34,416 nt of DNA from Bhargavaea cecembensis. Its GTDB lineage: Bacteria; Bacillota; Bacilli; Bacillales_A; Planococcaceae. A model generated the notes under the pieces. That model made no database searches. It saw nothing but the letters and a program-made list of their open reading frames with translations, and was not told where the DNA came from. Shown here piece by piece: positions 15,405 through 23,332 of the stretch; the stretch's first letter is position 1, and every line of letters starts with the position of its first letter. The stretch lies in contig NZ_LN651373.1 in NCBI RefSeq assembly GCF_000826125.2, positions 73,137 to 107,552 of the forward strand. The letters are read 5' to 3'. Position numbers and translations under genes: made by a program.

Positions 15405-16841
15405 TCACTCCGGCGACCGTTGCACACCCACCGGGGCCTTGCCGAATCCCACCGCTTCTTTCTTCCGGTAGAACAGGAAGTAGATGCCCACTACTCCCAC
15501 CGCAACGAGGCTTGTCAGGATGACCTGCACCCGCATCGACGGGATGAAGAACATGGCGAGGTAGATGCCGGAGACGACGGCGATCGTGGCGTAGGTGAGA
15601 TAAGGGAAGAGCCACATTTTCACCGCGAGTTCGCCTTGTTCGGCTTCGAGCTTCCGGCGCATCCTGAGCTGGGAGACGCTGATGATGAGGTAGACGAGGA
15701 GTGCGACGGCGCCGGACGAGTTGATGAGGAACAGGAAGACTTTGTCCGGCGAGATGAAGTTCAGGACGACCGCGACATATGAGAATACGGTTGAGAACAG
15801 GATGGCGCGTGTCGGGACGCCGCGTTTGCTGAGTTTCAGGAAGGCTTTCGGGGCGTCGCCTTTTTGGGCCATCCCGAACAGCATGCGGGAGTTTGCGTAC
15901 AGCGCCGAGTTCAGGCAGCTGAGGACCGCCGTCAGGACGACGAAGTTCATGATCTGCGCGGCCGCCGGGATGCCGATGTAGTCGAGCACGGCGACGAACG
16001 GGCTCACCAAGATGTTTGCCGAGTTCCACGGCAGGAGCGTGACGACGACGGCGATTGAGCCGATGTAGAAGATCAGGATGCGCCAGATGACGCTGTTCGT
16101 CGCGGTCCGGACCGATTTCACCGGGTTTTCCGATTCGCCGGCTGCGATGGCGACGATTTCCGTGCCCATGAACGAGAAGATGACGACGGTGATGCCGAGC
16201 ATGATGGCGCCGAAGCCGGACGGCATGAATCCGCCTTCGCCGATCAGGTTCATCGTTCCCGGAGCGCCGACGCCCGGGTACCAGCCGAACAGGACGACAA
16301 GTCCGAGGACGAGGAATGCCGTGATGGCGACAACTTTGATGAGAGAGAACCAGTATTCGAACTCGCCGAACGACTTGACCGAGAACAGGTTCGTCGCGGT
16401 CAGGGCGACGGTGAGGATGAGGCTCATGAGCCAGATCGGGAAGTCGGGGAGCCAGTACTGGACGATGGCCGCGCCGGCGAGTGCCTCGATCGCGATGACG
16501 ACGACCCAGAAGAACCAGTACAGCCAGCCGATGGCGAATCCGGCCCACGGGCCGATCGCTTCATTCGCATAAGTGGCGAACGATCCGCTCGTCGGTTTGG
16601 CGGCCGACATTTCCCCGAGCATCCGCATAACGAGGACGACGATCAGGCCGGCGAATGCATAAGACAGGATGGCCCCCGGCCCGGCGGAGTTGATGACGGC
16701 ACCGCTTCCGATGAAGAGGCCGGCGCCGATGACGCCTGCGATCGAAATCATCGTAATGTGGCGGGTTTTCAGGTCGGACTTCATGCTGGGTTCCTGGAGT
16801 CCGGGTTCTGGTGGTTGGTGACTTTCGGTAGACAAAAGCAT
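15405..16841 (-). CDS. Amino-acid permease, APC superfamily (AAT/GabP-like)
   Basis: A 478-residue membrane protein with about twelve hydrophobic segments, predicted to import an amino acid with protons. Family marks are the first-helix motif SIAGVIGAGLFIGSGAVI, then SYAFAGLIVVLVMRMLGEM, PTSGSFATYANEAIGPWAGF, and FGEFEYWFSLIKVVAI, as in GabP/AnsP/ProY-type transporters. The cytosolic N-terminal tail is unusually Pro-rich. The start is uncertain: AAGGAG lies only two bases from ATG 16841, while an in-frame TTG at codon 3 (16835) has the better spacing. It diverges from the amidohydrolase-hydantoinase pair, and a cre-like site lies before it. Its substrate may be a product of that pathway such as beta-alanine or a carbamoyl amino acid, but this is inference. 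Confidence 0.9.
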   Translation of the reverse strand: MLLSTESHQPPEPGLQEPSMKSDLKTRHITMISIAGVIGAGLFIGSGAVINSAGPGAILSYAFAGLIVVLVMRMLGEMSAAKPTSGSFATYANEAIGPWAGFAIGWLYWFFWVVVIAIEALAGAAIVQYWLPDFPIWLMSLILTVALTATNLFSVKSFGEFEYWFSLIKVVAITAFLVLGLVVLFGWYPGVGAPGTMNLIGEGGFMPSGFGAIMLGITVVIFSFMGTEIVAIAAGESENPVKSVRTATNSVIWRILIFYIGSIAVVVTLLPWNSANILVSPFVAVLDYIGIPAAAQIMNFVVLTAVLSCLNSALYANSRMLFGMAQKGDAPKAFLKLSKRGVPTRAILFSTVFSYVAVVLNFISPDKVFLFLINSSGAVALLVYLIISVSQLRMRRKLEAEQGELAVKMWLFPYLTYATIAVVSGIYLAMFFIPSMRVQVILTSLVAVGVVGIYFLFYRKKEAVGFGKAPVGVQRSPE

Positions 16842-16864
16842 TTCTCCTTCCGGCGCTTATCAAG

Positions 16865-16878
16865 CGTAAGCGCTTTCT
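16865..16878 (-). promoter_or_regulatory. cre-like CcpA site before the permease gene
   Basis: On the minus strand AGAAAGCGCTTACG matches 12 of 14 positions of the cre consensus TGWAANCGNTNWCA. It lies 24 bp upstream of the permease start. Confidence 0.5.
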
Positions 16879-17043
16879 TTTTATTCGAAAAGTGAATCTA
16901 TTCATTCATCATGAAGGCGCGGCCGGCAAGAGGAAATAGACAGGACGTCAAATAAACAGCCGAACCGGCGGACGGAATGTAAAAGCAGGAACGCCGATTC
17001 GTGATTTGACCGCCGACCAATCAATCGCGTTCAGTCATTGACA

Positions 17044-17059
17044 GAGTGTCCAGACACTC
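17044..17059. promoter_or_regulatory. Perfect inverted repeat, likely operator
   Basis: GAGTGTC-CA-GACACTC is a perfect 7+2+7 dyad between the divergent permease and amidohydrolase genes, 50 bp upstream of the candidate -10 at 17109. It is probably a regulator binding site; the protein is unknown. Confidence 0.5.
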
Positions 17060-17062
17060 GTT

Positions 17063-17076
17063 TGTAATCGTTTACA
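17063..17076 (+). promoter_or_regulatory. cre site (CcpA), perfect consensus match
   Basis: TGTAATCGTTTACA fits all positions of TGWAANCGNTNWCA. It sits 33 bp upstream of the candidate -10 box of the amidohydrolase operon, so carbon-catabolite control is expected. Confidence 0.75.
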
Positions 17077-17105
17077 TACTGACCGCCGGCTGTGCCTGGC
17101 GGGAA

Positions 17106-17114
17106 TGTTACAAT
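17106..17114 (+). promoter_or_regulatory. Extended -10 promoter of the hydantoinase operon
   Basis: TGTTACAAT combines an extended TGn element with TACAAT. The -35 position is GC-rich and poor, which suggests dependence on an activator. Confidence 0.45.
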
Positions 17115-17163
17115 GAAAACATAAACTTTTCTACTAATCAATCTTTTGATCGGAGGGGAGGTC

Positions 17164-18417
17164 ATGGAGAAGGTGAACGGGCAGCGGCTCCGGGAGACGC
17201 TGGAACAGTTCAGTGCATTCGGAGCGACGGCTGCGGGCGGGGTGACCCGGCTGTCGCTTTCGGAGGAAGATCTGGCGGCGCGGAATGAATTCCGGCGGCT
17301 TTGTGAAAAGGCCGGACTCTCGGTGACGGTCGATGACATGGGCAATATGTACGGGCTGCTGCGGGGGAAGAAGGACCTGCCGCCGATCGCGACCGGTTCG
17401 CATCTGGATTCGGTCGTGAAGGGCGGGCGGTTTGACGGCGTGCTCGGTGTGCTGGCGGCACTCGAGGTGGCCCGGACGATCGTCGACCGGAAGCTGGAGC
17501 TTGATCATCCGCTCATGGTCATCAACTTCACGAATGAGGAAGGGGCCCGCTTTGATCCGGCGATGATGTCGTCGGGTGTGCTGGCTGGGAAGTTCGACAA
17601 GGAAGAAATGCTCAGGTCCGCAGACCCGGACGGCGTGACGTTCGGCGAAGCGCTGGAGGCGAGCGGATTTCGGGGAGATGAGGAGAACCGTCTTAAGGAA
17701 GCGGCAGCGTTCGTCGAGCTTCATATTGAGCAGGGGCCGGTGCTCGAGCACCACGGCGAGGAGCTGGCGGTCGTGGAGGGCGTCATGGGTATGTGCTGCT
17801 ACGAGATTTCGCTTCACGGGGAATCCAACCATGCCGGGACGACGCCGGTTTCCATGCGCAAGGATGCGATGTTCGCCGCGGCGGGCGTCCTGAAGGACCT
17901 TCAAAAGCAACTTCTCGAACTGCCGGATGATCTCGTGTTCACGGCCGGTCGTATCAATGCCTATCCGAACATCCATACCGTCATTCCGAACCGGGTGATG
18001 TTCACGCTGGAAGCACGCCACAAAGATCCCGACGTGATCCGCCGTGTTGAGGAGATCATTCAGGGACTGCCGGCAGAGGAAGCGGGCTGTGCGCTGGAAA
18101 GTCGGAAACTGTGGGGCCGGGACACCGTCGTGTTCAATGATGCGGTCGTCGGCGCTGTGGAAAAGTCGGCGGAGGAACTCGGGTTGAACTACCGGAAAAT
18201 GTACAGCGGCGCCGGCCATGACGCCCAGTTCATCGCAGGCTTCGTCCCGTCCGCGATGATCTTCGTGCCGAGCGCCAACGGCTACAGCCACCGCGAAGAC
18301 GAGTATACGACCTGGGAAGAATGCACCCGCGGAGCCGACGTCCTGCTCAACGCCATCCTGAAGCTGGACAAGGAGCTTTCTGAGCCGGGCCAGGAGGCGC
18401 AGGAGGCTGTGCAGTGA
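17164..18417 (+). CDS. M20-family N-carbamoyl amino acid amidohydrolase (hydantoinase/carbamoylase family)
   Basis: This 417-residue enzyme belongs to the Zn/Mn-dependent hydantoinase/carbamoylase family (HyuC, AmaB, beta-ureidopropionase, allantoate amidohydrolase). Metal-ligand motifs are ATGSHLDSVVKGGRFDG (His, Asp), NEEGARFDPAMMSSG (the Glu-Glu pair), ELHIEQGPVLE (His), and near the end YSHREDEYT (His). SGAGHDAQFIAGFVPSAMIF is the usual C-terminal landmark. ATG 17164 is chosen because GGAGGGGAGG ends three bases before it. It is first of a two-gene unit with the dihydropyrimidinase, 68 bp downstream. In that setting it most likely hydrolyses N-carbamoyl-beta-alanine to beta-alanine, CO2 and ammonia; the substrate could also be another N-carbamoyl amino acid. 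The promoter carries a perfect cre site. Confidence 0.9.
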   Translation: MEKVNGQRLRETLEQFSAFGATAAGGVTRLSLSEEDLAARNEFRRLCEKAGLSVTVDDMGNMYGLLRGKKDLPPIATGSHLDSVVKGGRFDGVLGVLAALEVARTIVDRKLELDHPLMVINFTNEEGARFDPAMMSSGVLAGKFDKEEMLRSADPDGVTFGEALEASGFRGDEENRLKEAAAFVELHIEQGPVLEHHGEELAVVEGVMGMCCYEISLHGESNHAGTTPVSMRKDAMFAAAGVLKDLQKQLLELPDDLVFTAGRINAYPNIHTVIPNRVMFTLEARHKDPDVIRRVEEIIQGLPAEEAGCALESRKLWGRDTVVFNDAVVGAVEKSAEELGLNYRKMYSGAGHDAQFIAGFVPSAMIFVPSANGYSHREDEYTTWEECTRGADVLLNAILKLDKELSEPGQEAQEAVQ

Positions 18418-18485
18418 AAACGGCGTTTTGATTCGCCGGCGATGTTTCGCGAACGCTTTCGATGATGAAAAAGGAGTGACCACTC

Positions 18486-19904
18486 ATGAAAAAACTGATC
18501 ACAGGCGGGACGGTCGTCACGGCGGCCGATGAATACCGGGCGGATGTGCTCGTGGAAGACGGGAAGGTGGCGCAGATCGGCCATGACCTGGACGCGGGCG
18601 GTGCGGAAGTGGTGGACGCATCGGGCCTGCTCGTATTTCCGGGCGGCATCGACCCGCACACGCATCTCGACATGCCGTTCAACAACACGGTGACCGACGA
18701 TGACTGGGAAACGGGGACGATCGCGGCCGCACACGGCGGCACGACGACGATCATTGATTTCTGCTTGACGGCGGGGGAGAAGCGGCTGAAGGATGCGGTC
18801 GTCAAGTGGCACGAGAAGGCGGACGGCAAGGCGGTCATCGACTACGGCTTCCACCTGATGGTCGGCGAGCTGAATGAAGACACGCTGAGCCAGCTGCCGG
18901 ACGTGCTGGAGGAGGAAGGGATCGCGTCGGTGAAGGTGTTCCTCGCGTACGCCCGCGAGTTCCAGGCGTCCGACCGCACCTTGTTCCAGGCGTTCAAAGT
19001 GGGCGCGGACACCGGAGCGGTCGTTCTCGTCCACTGCGAAAACGGGTCGGTCATCGACGAGCTCGTCGACACGGCGCTCGCGGAAGGACACACCGAGCCG
19101 AAGTACCATTATCTCACACGTCCGCCCCAGCTTGAGGGCGAGGCGACGAAGCGGGCGATCGAGCTCGCGAACCTCGCCGGGGCGAAGCTGTACGTCGTGC
19201 ACGTGACGTGCAAGGAAGCGGTCGATGAGATCATCGAAGCGCGCAACAAAGGCTACGACGTGCTCGGCGAAACATGCCCGCCGTACTTGACGCTCGACCA
19301 GACGTATCTCGAGAAGCCGGGCTTTGAAGGGGCGAAGTATGTGTGGTCGCCGCCGCTGCGGGAAAAGTCCAATCAAGACGTGCTTTGGCACGCACTCCAG
19401 TCCGGCCAGCTGCAGACGATCGGGTCGGATCAGTGTTCGTTTAACTTTAACGGCAAAAAGCGCCTCGGCATCGACGACTTCTCGAAGATTCCGAACGGCG
19501 GGCCGTTCATCGAAGACCGGTTCGGCGTCCTGTATTCCGAGGGAGTGGTGAAAGGGCGGATCAGCCTCCAGGAATTCGTCGCGGTCGTCTCTACAAACGC
19601 CGCGAAGACATTCGGCCTGTTCCCGCAGAAAGGGACGATCGCGGTCGGCTCGGATGCGGACATCGTGCTGTTCGACCCGGGCGTCGAGCGGACGATTTCA
19701 GCTAGCACCCACCATATGAACGTCGACTACAATGCGTTCGAAGGGATGGAAGTCCGGGGCGAACCGGTCAGCGTCATGGTTCGCGGCGAGTGGGTCATCA
19801 AGGACCGAAAGTTCGTCGGTAACCCGGGGAGCGGCATGTACCTGCGCCGGGAACTGGCGAATGCCAAAACGGAGCGGCAGCCGGTCGGACTGGGCGGCAA
19901 ATGA
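18486..19904 (+). CDS. hydA: Dihydropyrimidinase / D-hydantoinase
   Basis: A 472-residue cyclic amidohydrolase that opens dihydrouracil, dihydrothymine or hydantoin rings to N-carbamoyl products. The metal-binding DPHTHLDMPF is near residue 60. The carbamylated Lys sits in VKVFLAYAREF, just after residue 150. Further ligands are in VLVHCENG (His) and YVVHVTCKEA (His), and the catalytic Asp in GSDQCSFNF. Length and motif order are normal for the family. The start has AAGGAG nine bases upstream. It lies behind the amidohydrolase gene, so the pair covers two consecutive steps of reductive pyrimidine breakdown. A terminator follows at 19947. Dihydropyrimidine dehydrogenase, which would make the substrate from uracil, is not in the window. 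Confidence 0.95.
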   Translation: MKKLITGGTVVTAADEYRADVLVEDGKVAQIGHDLDAGGAEVVDASGLLVFPGGIDPHTHLDMPFNNTVTDDDWETGTIAAAHGGTTTIIDFCLTAGEKRLKDAVVKWHEKADGKAVIDYGFHLMVGELNEDTLSQLPDVLEEEGIASVKVFLAYAREFQASDRTLFQAFKVGADTGAVVLVHCENGSVIDELVDTALAEGHTEPKYHYLTRPPQLEGEATKRAIELANLAGAKLYVVHVTCKEAVDEIIEARNKGYDVLGETCPPYLTLDQTYLEKPGFEGAKYVWSPPLREKSNQDVLWHALQSGQLQTIGSDQCSFNFNGKKRLGIDDFSKIPNGGPFIEDRFGVLYSEGVVKGRISLQEFVAVVSTNAAKTFGLFPQKGTIAVGSDADIVLFDPGVERTISASTHHMNVDYNAFEGMEVRGEPVSVMVRGEWVIKDRKFVGNPGSGMYLRRELANAKTERQPVGLGGK

Positions 19905-19946
19905 TTGGCGAATTGACGGGGAATCCGTCGGACAATATCGCTCTTG

Positions 19947-19983
19947 GGACACGATCCGCATATGGATCGGTGTCTCTTTTTTT
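19947..19983 (+). terminator. Terminator of the hydantoinase operon
   Basis: GACACGATCC pairs with GGATCGGTGTC with one bulged base, around GCATAT, followed by a run of seven T. Confidence 0.8.
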
Positions 19984-20053
19984 GTGTTATCGCATTTGGC
20001 GCGATGATGAAACCATAATGAAGCAAGAGGAGCCGGCACTGGAAAGAACAAGT

Positions 20054-20082
20054 TTGTCAAAATACCGTCCAGGTAGTATAGT
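20054..20082 (+). promoter_or_regulatory. Promoter of tetR with embedded operator
   Basis: TTGTCA (20054-20059) and TATAGT (20077-20082) have exact 17-bp spacing. The spacer holds ACCGTCCAGGTAGTATA (20064-20080), which recurs almost unchanged in the BKACE operon promoter at the same offset. Autoregulation by the TetR protein is inferred. Confidence 0.7.
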
Positions 20083-20116
20083 GAAATCTAAAATTCTTTT
20101 CTTAAAGGAGATCAAT

Positions 20117-20653
20117 ATGGGCAGAGCTTCTCGGAAAGAGGAAATCCTCCTTGCGGCATCCAAGATTGTCAGTGAACGCGGTATTTTTTCTTTAACGCTG
20201 GAGTCAGCGGCTTTGGAAGCCGGCATCAGCAAAGGCGGTCTGCTGTATCATTTTCCATCGAAAGAAGCGCTCGTCAAAGGCATGGTGGAGCATTTGGCTC
20301 AAAATTACCGGGAAAAAGTCGCAGCGAAAGCCGCCGAATCGCCTGAGGAAAAGGGAAAATGGATCAAGTCATACGTCACCGTCACATTCAAGGAACAGTA
20401 TCAGAATCAAGGCATGCATGCCGGTCTCCTTGCTGCAAAGGCAGTGAATAAAGAGTTATTGAACCCGATCCAAGAGTTGTATCATGATTGGGAGACAGAA
20501 GTGGAGACGGATGGCATTGATCCGATCAAAGCCTCGATCATCCAATTGGCTGCGGATGGGATCTGGCTATCGGAGCTGCTCGATACCCGTCACATCGACG
20601 AAGAGAAAAAAGAAGCGATTTACGAACGGCTGATCGAGTGGGCGAATGAATGA
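20117..20653 (+). CDS. TetR-family regulator, probably of the carnitine operon
   Basis: A 178-residue repressor-type protein. The N-terminal helix-turn-helix is clear: RKEEILLAASKIVSERG, LTLESAALEAGISKGGLLYH and FPSKEALVKGM (residues 6-57). The rest is a helical ligand-binding and dimerisation domain. ATG 20117 is chosen for AAAGGAG eight bases upstream; longer frames starting near 19901 overlap the preceding gene's terminator and promoter. It sits head-to-tail before the carnitine operon, with a terminator between. A shared sequence in both promoters suggests that it represses itself and the operon. The inducer might be carnitine, 3-dehydrocarnitine or a CoA ester; this is inference. Confidence 0.92.
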   Translation: MGRASRKEEILLAASKIVSERGIFSLTLESAALEAGISKGGLLYHFPSKEALVKGMVEHLAQNYREKVAAKAAESPEEKGKWIKSYVTVTFKEQYQNQGMHAGLLAAKAVNKELLNPIQELYHDWETEVETDGIDPIKASIIQLAADGIWLSELLDTRHIDEEKKEAIYERLIEWANE

Positions 20654-20693
20654 CCCGGCGTGCCAGTCGGCAGAAAAATCATACAGGTCGAAG

Positions 20694-20722
20694 CGCATCA
20701 TCCACTGGGTGATGCGTTTTTA
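20694..20722 (+). terminator. Terminator of tetR
   Basis: CGCATCA/TGATGCG stem with a nine-base loop (TCCACTGGG), followed by TTTTTATTTG. Confidence 0.8.
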
Positions 20723-20836
20723 TTTGAAAAATTTTAATCGCCGATTCATTATCGTAAAAGCCGTCAGCATAAGGGCTGGCGCGTGATTTTAAATTCCGAA
20801 AATTATTCCCGAAATCGTCTCGTGCCGGAAATCGCC

Positions 20837-20865
20837 TTGAAGCTAAACCGTCCGGATGGTACACT
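20837..20865 (+). promoter_or_regulatory. Promoter of the carnitine operon with TetR operator candidate
   Basis: TTGAAG (20837-20842) and TACACT (20860-20865) are 17 bp apart. ACCGTCCGGATGGTACA (20847-20863) fills most of the spacer. It matches the tetR promoter copy at 13 of 17 positions, all differences being transitions, at an identical distance from the -35. Confidence 0.7.
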
Positions 20866-20875
20866 TCCAAAGTGG

Positions 20876-20889
20876 TGAAAGCGGTTTCA
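20876..20889 (+). promoter_or_regulatory. cre site (CcpA), perfect consensus match
   Basis: TGAAAGCGGTTTCA fits TGWAANCGNTNWCA at every position. It lies 10 bp after the -10 box, so bound CcpA would cover the start of transcription. Confidence 0.8.
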
Positions 20890-20947
20890 CGGTAAACCGA
20901 GAGAAAAAATGAGCAAATGGGCTCAGCAAACAGGGAGGAGCATCAAA

Positions 20948-21841
20948 ATGAAAAACAAGATTTTATTGACAGCGGCAGTGACGGGTGCCGGGAGCACAAC
21001 TTCCAAAAGCCAACATGTACCGGTGACACCGAAAGAAATCGCAGAATCGGCGATCGAATCCGCAAAGGCAGGCGCGACCGTTGCGCATGTGCATGCCCGC
21101 GATCCCGAAACAGGCGGCATCAGCCATAACCTGGACCATTACCGGGAAATCGTTGAGCGCATTCGTGAGTCGGAGACGGATGTCATCATCAATATCACTT
21201 CAGGCGGCGGCGGAGATTTCATTCCGGATCTGATGAATCCGTCGGCAGGCGGAGAAGGAACGGACATGCAGACACCGGCGGAACGCCATGAACCGGTCGG
21301 TTCGCTGCTTCCTGAAATGTGCACGCTGGACTGCGGCAGCGTCAACTTCGGCGACATGGTTTACATGAGTCCGACAGACTGGCTCCGGGAACAGGCAAAA
21401 CTGGTCCAGCAGAGCGGCGTGAAACCGGAACTGGAATGCTTCGATACCGGACATCTCCGCTTCGCCAAGCAATTAATCGCTGAAGGGCTGATCGATGGAG
21501 ATCCGATCTTCCAGTTCTGCCTCGGCATCCCGTGGGGAGCGGAAGCGGATGAAGAGACCATCCAGTACATGAAAAACCGCATTCCTGAAAATGCCCACTG
21601 GTCGGCGTTCGGCATCGGCCGCATGCAAATGCCGATCCTGGAGCAGACGGCAAAGCTCGGCGGAAACGTCCGGGTCGGGCTTGAAGATAATCTGTATTTG
21701 GAAAAAGGGGTACTGGCGCGCAATGAGCAGCTCGTTGATAAAGCGGTAACGCTTTTGCAGGCCTCGAATATCGAAGTGATGACACCGGCAGAAGCACGCA
21801 GTCACTTCAACCTGATGAATCCTTACGGAGGTGGAAACTGA
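20948..21841 (+). CDS. BKACE family (DUF849) beta-keto acid cleavage enzyme, likely 3-dehydrocarnitine-specific
   Basis: A 297-residue Zn-dependent TIM-barrel enzyme. BKACE proteins transfer acetyl-CoA's CoA to a beta-keto acid, releasing acetoacetate and a new acyl-CoA. Motifs: AAVTGAG at the start, THVHAR-type VAHVHARDPETGG, NITSGGGGD, LDCGSVNFGD, ECFDTGHL, FCLGIPWGAE, and the conserved NVRVGLEDN. ATG 20948 is chosen behind GGGAGGAG. Its stop overlaps the next ATG by one base, so translation is coupled. Beside L-carnitine dehydrogenase and a betainyl-CoA thioesterase, its substrate is most likely 3-dehydrocarnitine, giving betainyl-CoA and acetoacetate. The family assignment is firm; the substrate is inferred from neighbours. 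Confidence 0.93.
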   Translation: MKNKILLTAAVTGAGSTTSKSQHVPVTPKEIAESAIESAKAGATVAHVHARDPETGGISHNLDHYREIVERIRESETDVIINITSGGGGDFIPDLMNPSAGGEGTDMQTPAERHEPVGSLLPEMCTLDCGSVNFGDMVYMSPTDWLREQAKLVQQSGVKPELECFDTGHLRFAKQLIAEGLIDGDPIFQFCLGIPWGAEADEETIQYMKNRIPENAHWSAFGIGRMQMPILEQTAKLGGNVRVGLEDNLYLEKGVLARNEQLVDKAVTLLQASNIEVMTPAEARSHFNLMNPYGGGN

Positions 21842-22809
21842 TGGCCGATCCAGTCAATGAAGTGAAAAAAGTTGCCGTCGTCGGAACCGGCGTGATCGGA
21901 AACGGGTGGATCAGCCGTTTCCTGGCACGGGGATACGAGGTCGCGGCATTCGATCCTGCGCCGGGAGCGGAAGAGCGGACCCGTGATGCCGTCACGCGCG
22001 CCTGGCCTTCTCTTGAAAAGCTGGGTCTCGCGGAAGGGGCGTCGCAAAACGGGATCACATTCTATCCGACAATTGCAGAAGCGGTGCGTGAAGCGGATTT
22101 AATTCAGGAAAATGTTCCGGAACGGGAAGCGCTGAAGAAATCGGTTTTGGCGGAGATCGATGAACACGCCAAACCGGGTGCGCTCATCGGTTCCAGCACA
22201 TCCGGCATTATGCCGAGCGTTCTTCAGGAAGGGCTGAACCACCCGGAACGTCTGATTGTGGCCCATCCCTTCAACCCGGTATATATTTTACCGCTTGTTG
22301 AACTCGTTGGCGGCGAACAGACGGACCCGGCAGTCATGGAACGGGCAAAGCGCTTTTATGAAAGCGTGCAGATGAAACCGCTTGTGATTCAAAAGGAAAT
22401 CGAAGGCCATCTGGCCGACCGGCTGATGGAGGCGCTGTGGCGGGAAGCGCTGCATCTTGTAAACGACGGTGTCGCCACAACAGAAGAAGTGGATGCGTCG
22501 ATCATTTACGGGGCCGGCCTGCGCTGGGCACAGATGGGGCCGTTTCTGACATTCCACCTGGCTGGAGGCGATCAGGGGATGCGGCACATGCTGGAGCAAT
22601 TCGGCCCCGCATTGAAACTGCCTTGGACGAAGTTGGAAGCGCCGGAACTGACGGACGAACTGAAAGAGAAGGTCATTGCGGGCACTGCAGGCCAGGCGGA
22701 CAATGTGTCGATTGCCGAGCTGGAAAATAAACGCAACGCCTTTTTAGTGGAATTGCTTGATCTGGTCGCGTCGTACTGGCCGGAGACGAAAACAGCTGTA
22801 AAAATGTAA
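21841..22809 (+). CDS. lcdH: L-carnitine dehydrogenase (3-hydroxyacyl-CoA dehydrogenase fold)
   Basis: A 322-residue NAD+-dependent dehydrogenase that oxidises L-carnitine to 3-dehydrocarnitine. The Rossmann motif is VAVVGTGVIGNGW (about residues 10-22). ENVPEREALK, SSTSGIMPS and AHPFNPVYILPLVE are typical of the 3-hydroxyacyl-CoA dehydrogenase fold, as are the C-terminal helices around VNDGVATTEEVDASI and GLRWAQMGPF. Length is that of single-domain L-carnitine dehydrogenases, shorter than some fused forms that carry the thioesterase on the same chain. Here the thioesterase is separate and directly downstream. Its ATG overlaps the BKACE stop codon (TGATG). Confidence 0.9.
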   Translation: MADPVNEVKKVAVVGTGVIGNGWISRFLARGYEVAAFDPAPGAEERTRDAVTRAWPSLEKLGLAEGASQNGITFYPTIAEAVREADLIQENVPEREALKKSVLAEIDEHAKPGALIGSSTSGIMPSVLQEGLNHPERLIVAHPFNPVYILPLVELVGGEQTDPAVMERAKRFYESVQMKPLVIQKEIEGHLADRLMEALWREALHLVNDGVATTEEVDASIIYGAGLRWAQMGPFLTFHLAGGDQGMRHMLEQFGPALKLPWTKLEAPELTDELKEKVIAGTAGQADNVSIAELENKRNAFLVELLDLVASYWPETKTAVKM

Positions 22810-22830
22810 AACTGCAAAGGAGCCTTCGGC

Positions 22831-23301
22831 ATGCCGGAAAAATCATTTCTTTACAAAACGCATGTGAACAGCGAATGGGTGGACTACAACGGACACATGA
22901 ATGACGCGGCTTACGCGAAAGTATTCAGCCTCGCAGTCGATAAACTGATCGACTTTGTCGGGCTGGACGCAATAGCGCGGGAGCAATACAGCTATACGAT
23001 GTTCACGCTCGAAACGCATTTGTGCTACCTGAAAGAAGCGCATGAAGGGGAAAAACTCATCGTGAGTGTCCAGCTTCTGGACAGAGATTCGAAACGGTTC
23101 CACTTGATGTTCACGATGAAAAACGAAGCGGGCGACGTAGTGGCGACAAGCGAACAGATGCTGATGGGAATGGACGCGGCACAAGGCCGGCCCGCCCCTT
23201 TCCCGGAAGCTGTCGCGGAATCAATCGAAGAGTTATGGGATGAACACAAAAAACTGGAAGCGCCAAAGCAGGCCGGCAGGAAAGTCGGCATCAAGCGCTA
23301 A
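22831..23301 (+). CDS. Hotdog-fold thioesterase, probable betainyl-CoA thioesterase
   Basis: A 156-residue 4-hydroxybenzoyl-CoA-type thioesterase. VNSEWVDYNGHMNDAAYAKV (residues 12-31) is the typical active-site region, with its D-Y-N-G-H-M-N motif. LETHLCYLKEAHEGEKL and the central strand RFHLMFTMKNEAGDVVATSE complete the hotdog fold. AAAGGAG precedes the ATG. In this operon it should hydrolyse betainyl-CoA to glycine betaine and CoA, completing carnitine to betaine plus acetoacetate. Glycine betaine can then serve as osmoprotectant or carbon source. Confidence 0.87.
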   Translation: MPEKSFLYKTHVNSEWVDYNGHMNDAAYAKVFSLAVDKLIDFVGLDAIAREQYSYTMFTLETHLCYLKEAHEGEKLIVSVQLLDRDSKRFHLMFTMKNEAGDVVATSEQMLMGMDAAQGRPAPFPEAVAESIEELWDEHKKLEAPKQAGRKVGIKR

Positions 23302-23332
23302 CCCGAATACGGAGTACACAAGGAGGTTATAT

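Noticed and set aside
17134-19391. Long minus-strand frames across the amidohydrolase and dihydropyrimidinase genes
   Set aside because: They are antisense to two complete enzymes with all catalytic motifs and lack any recognisable domain.
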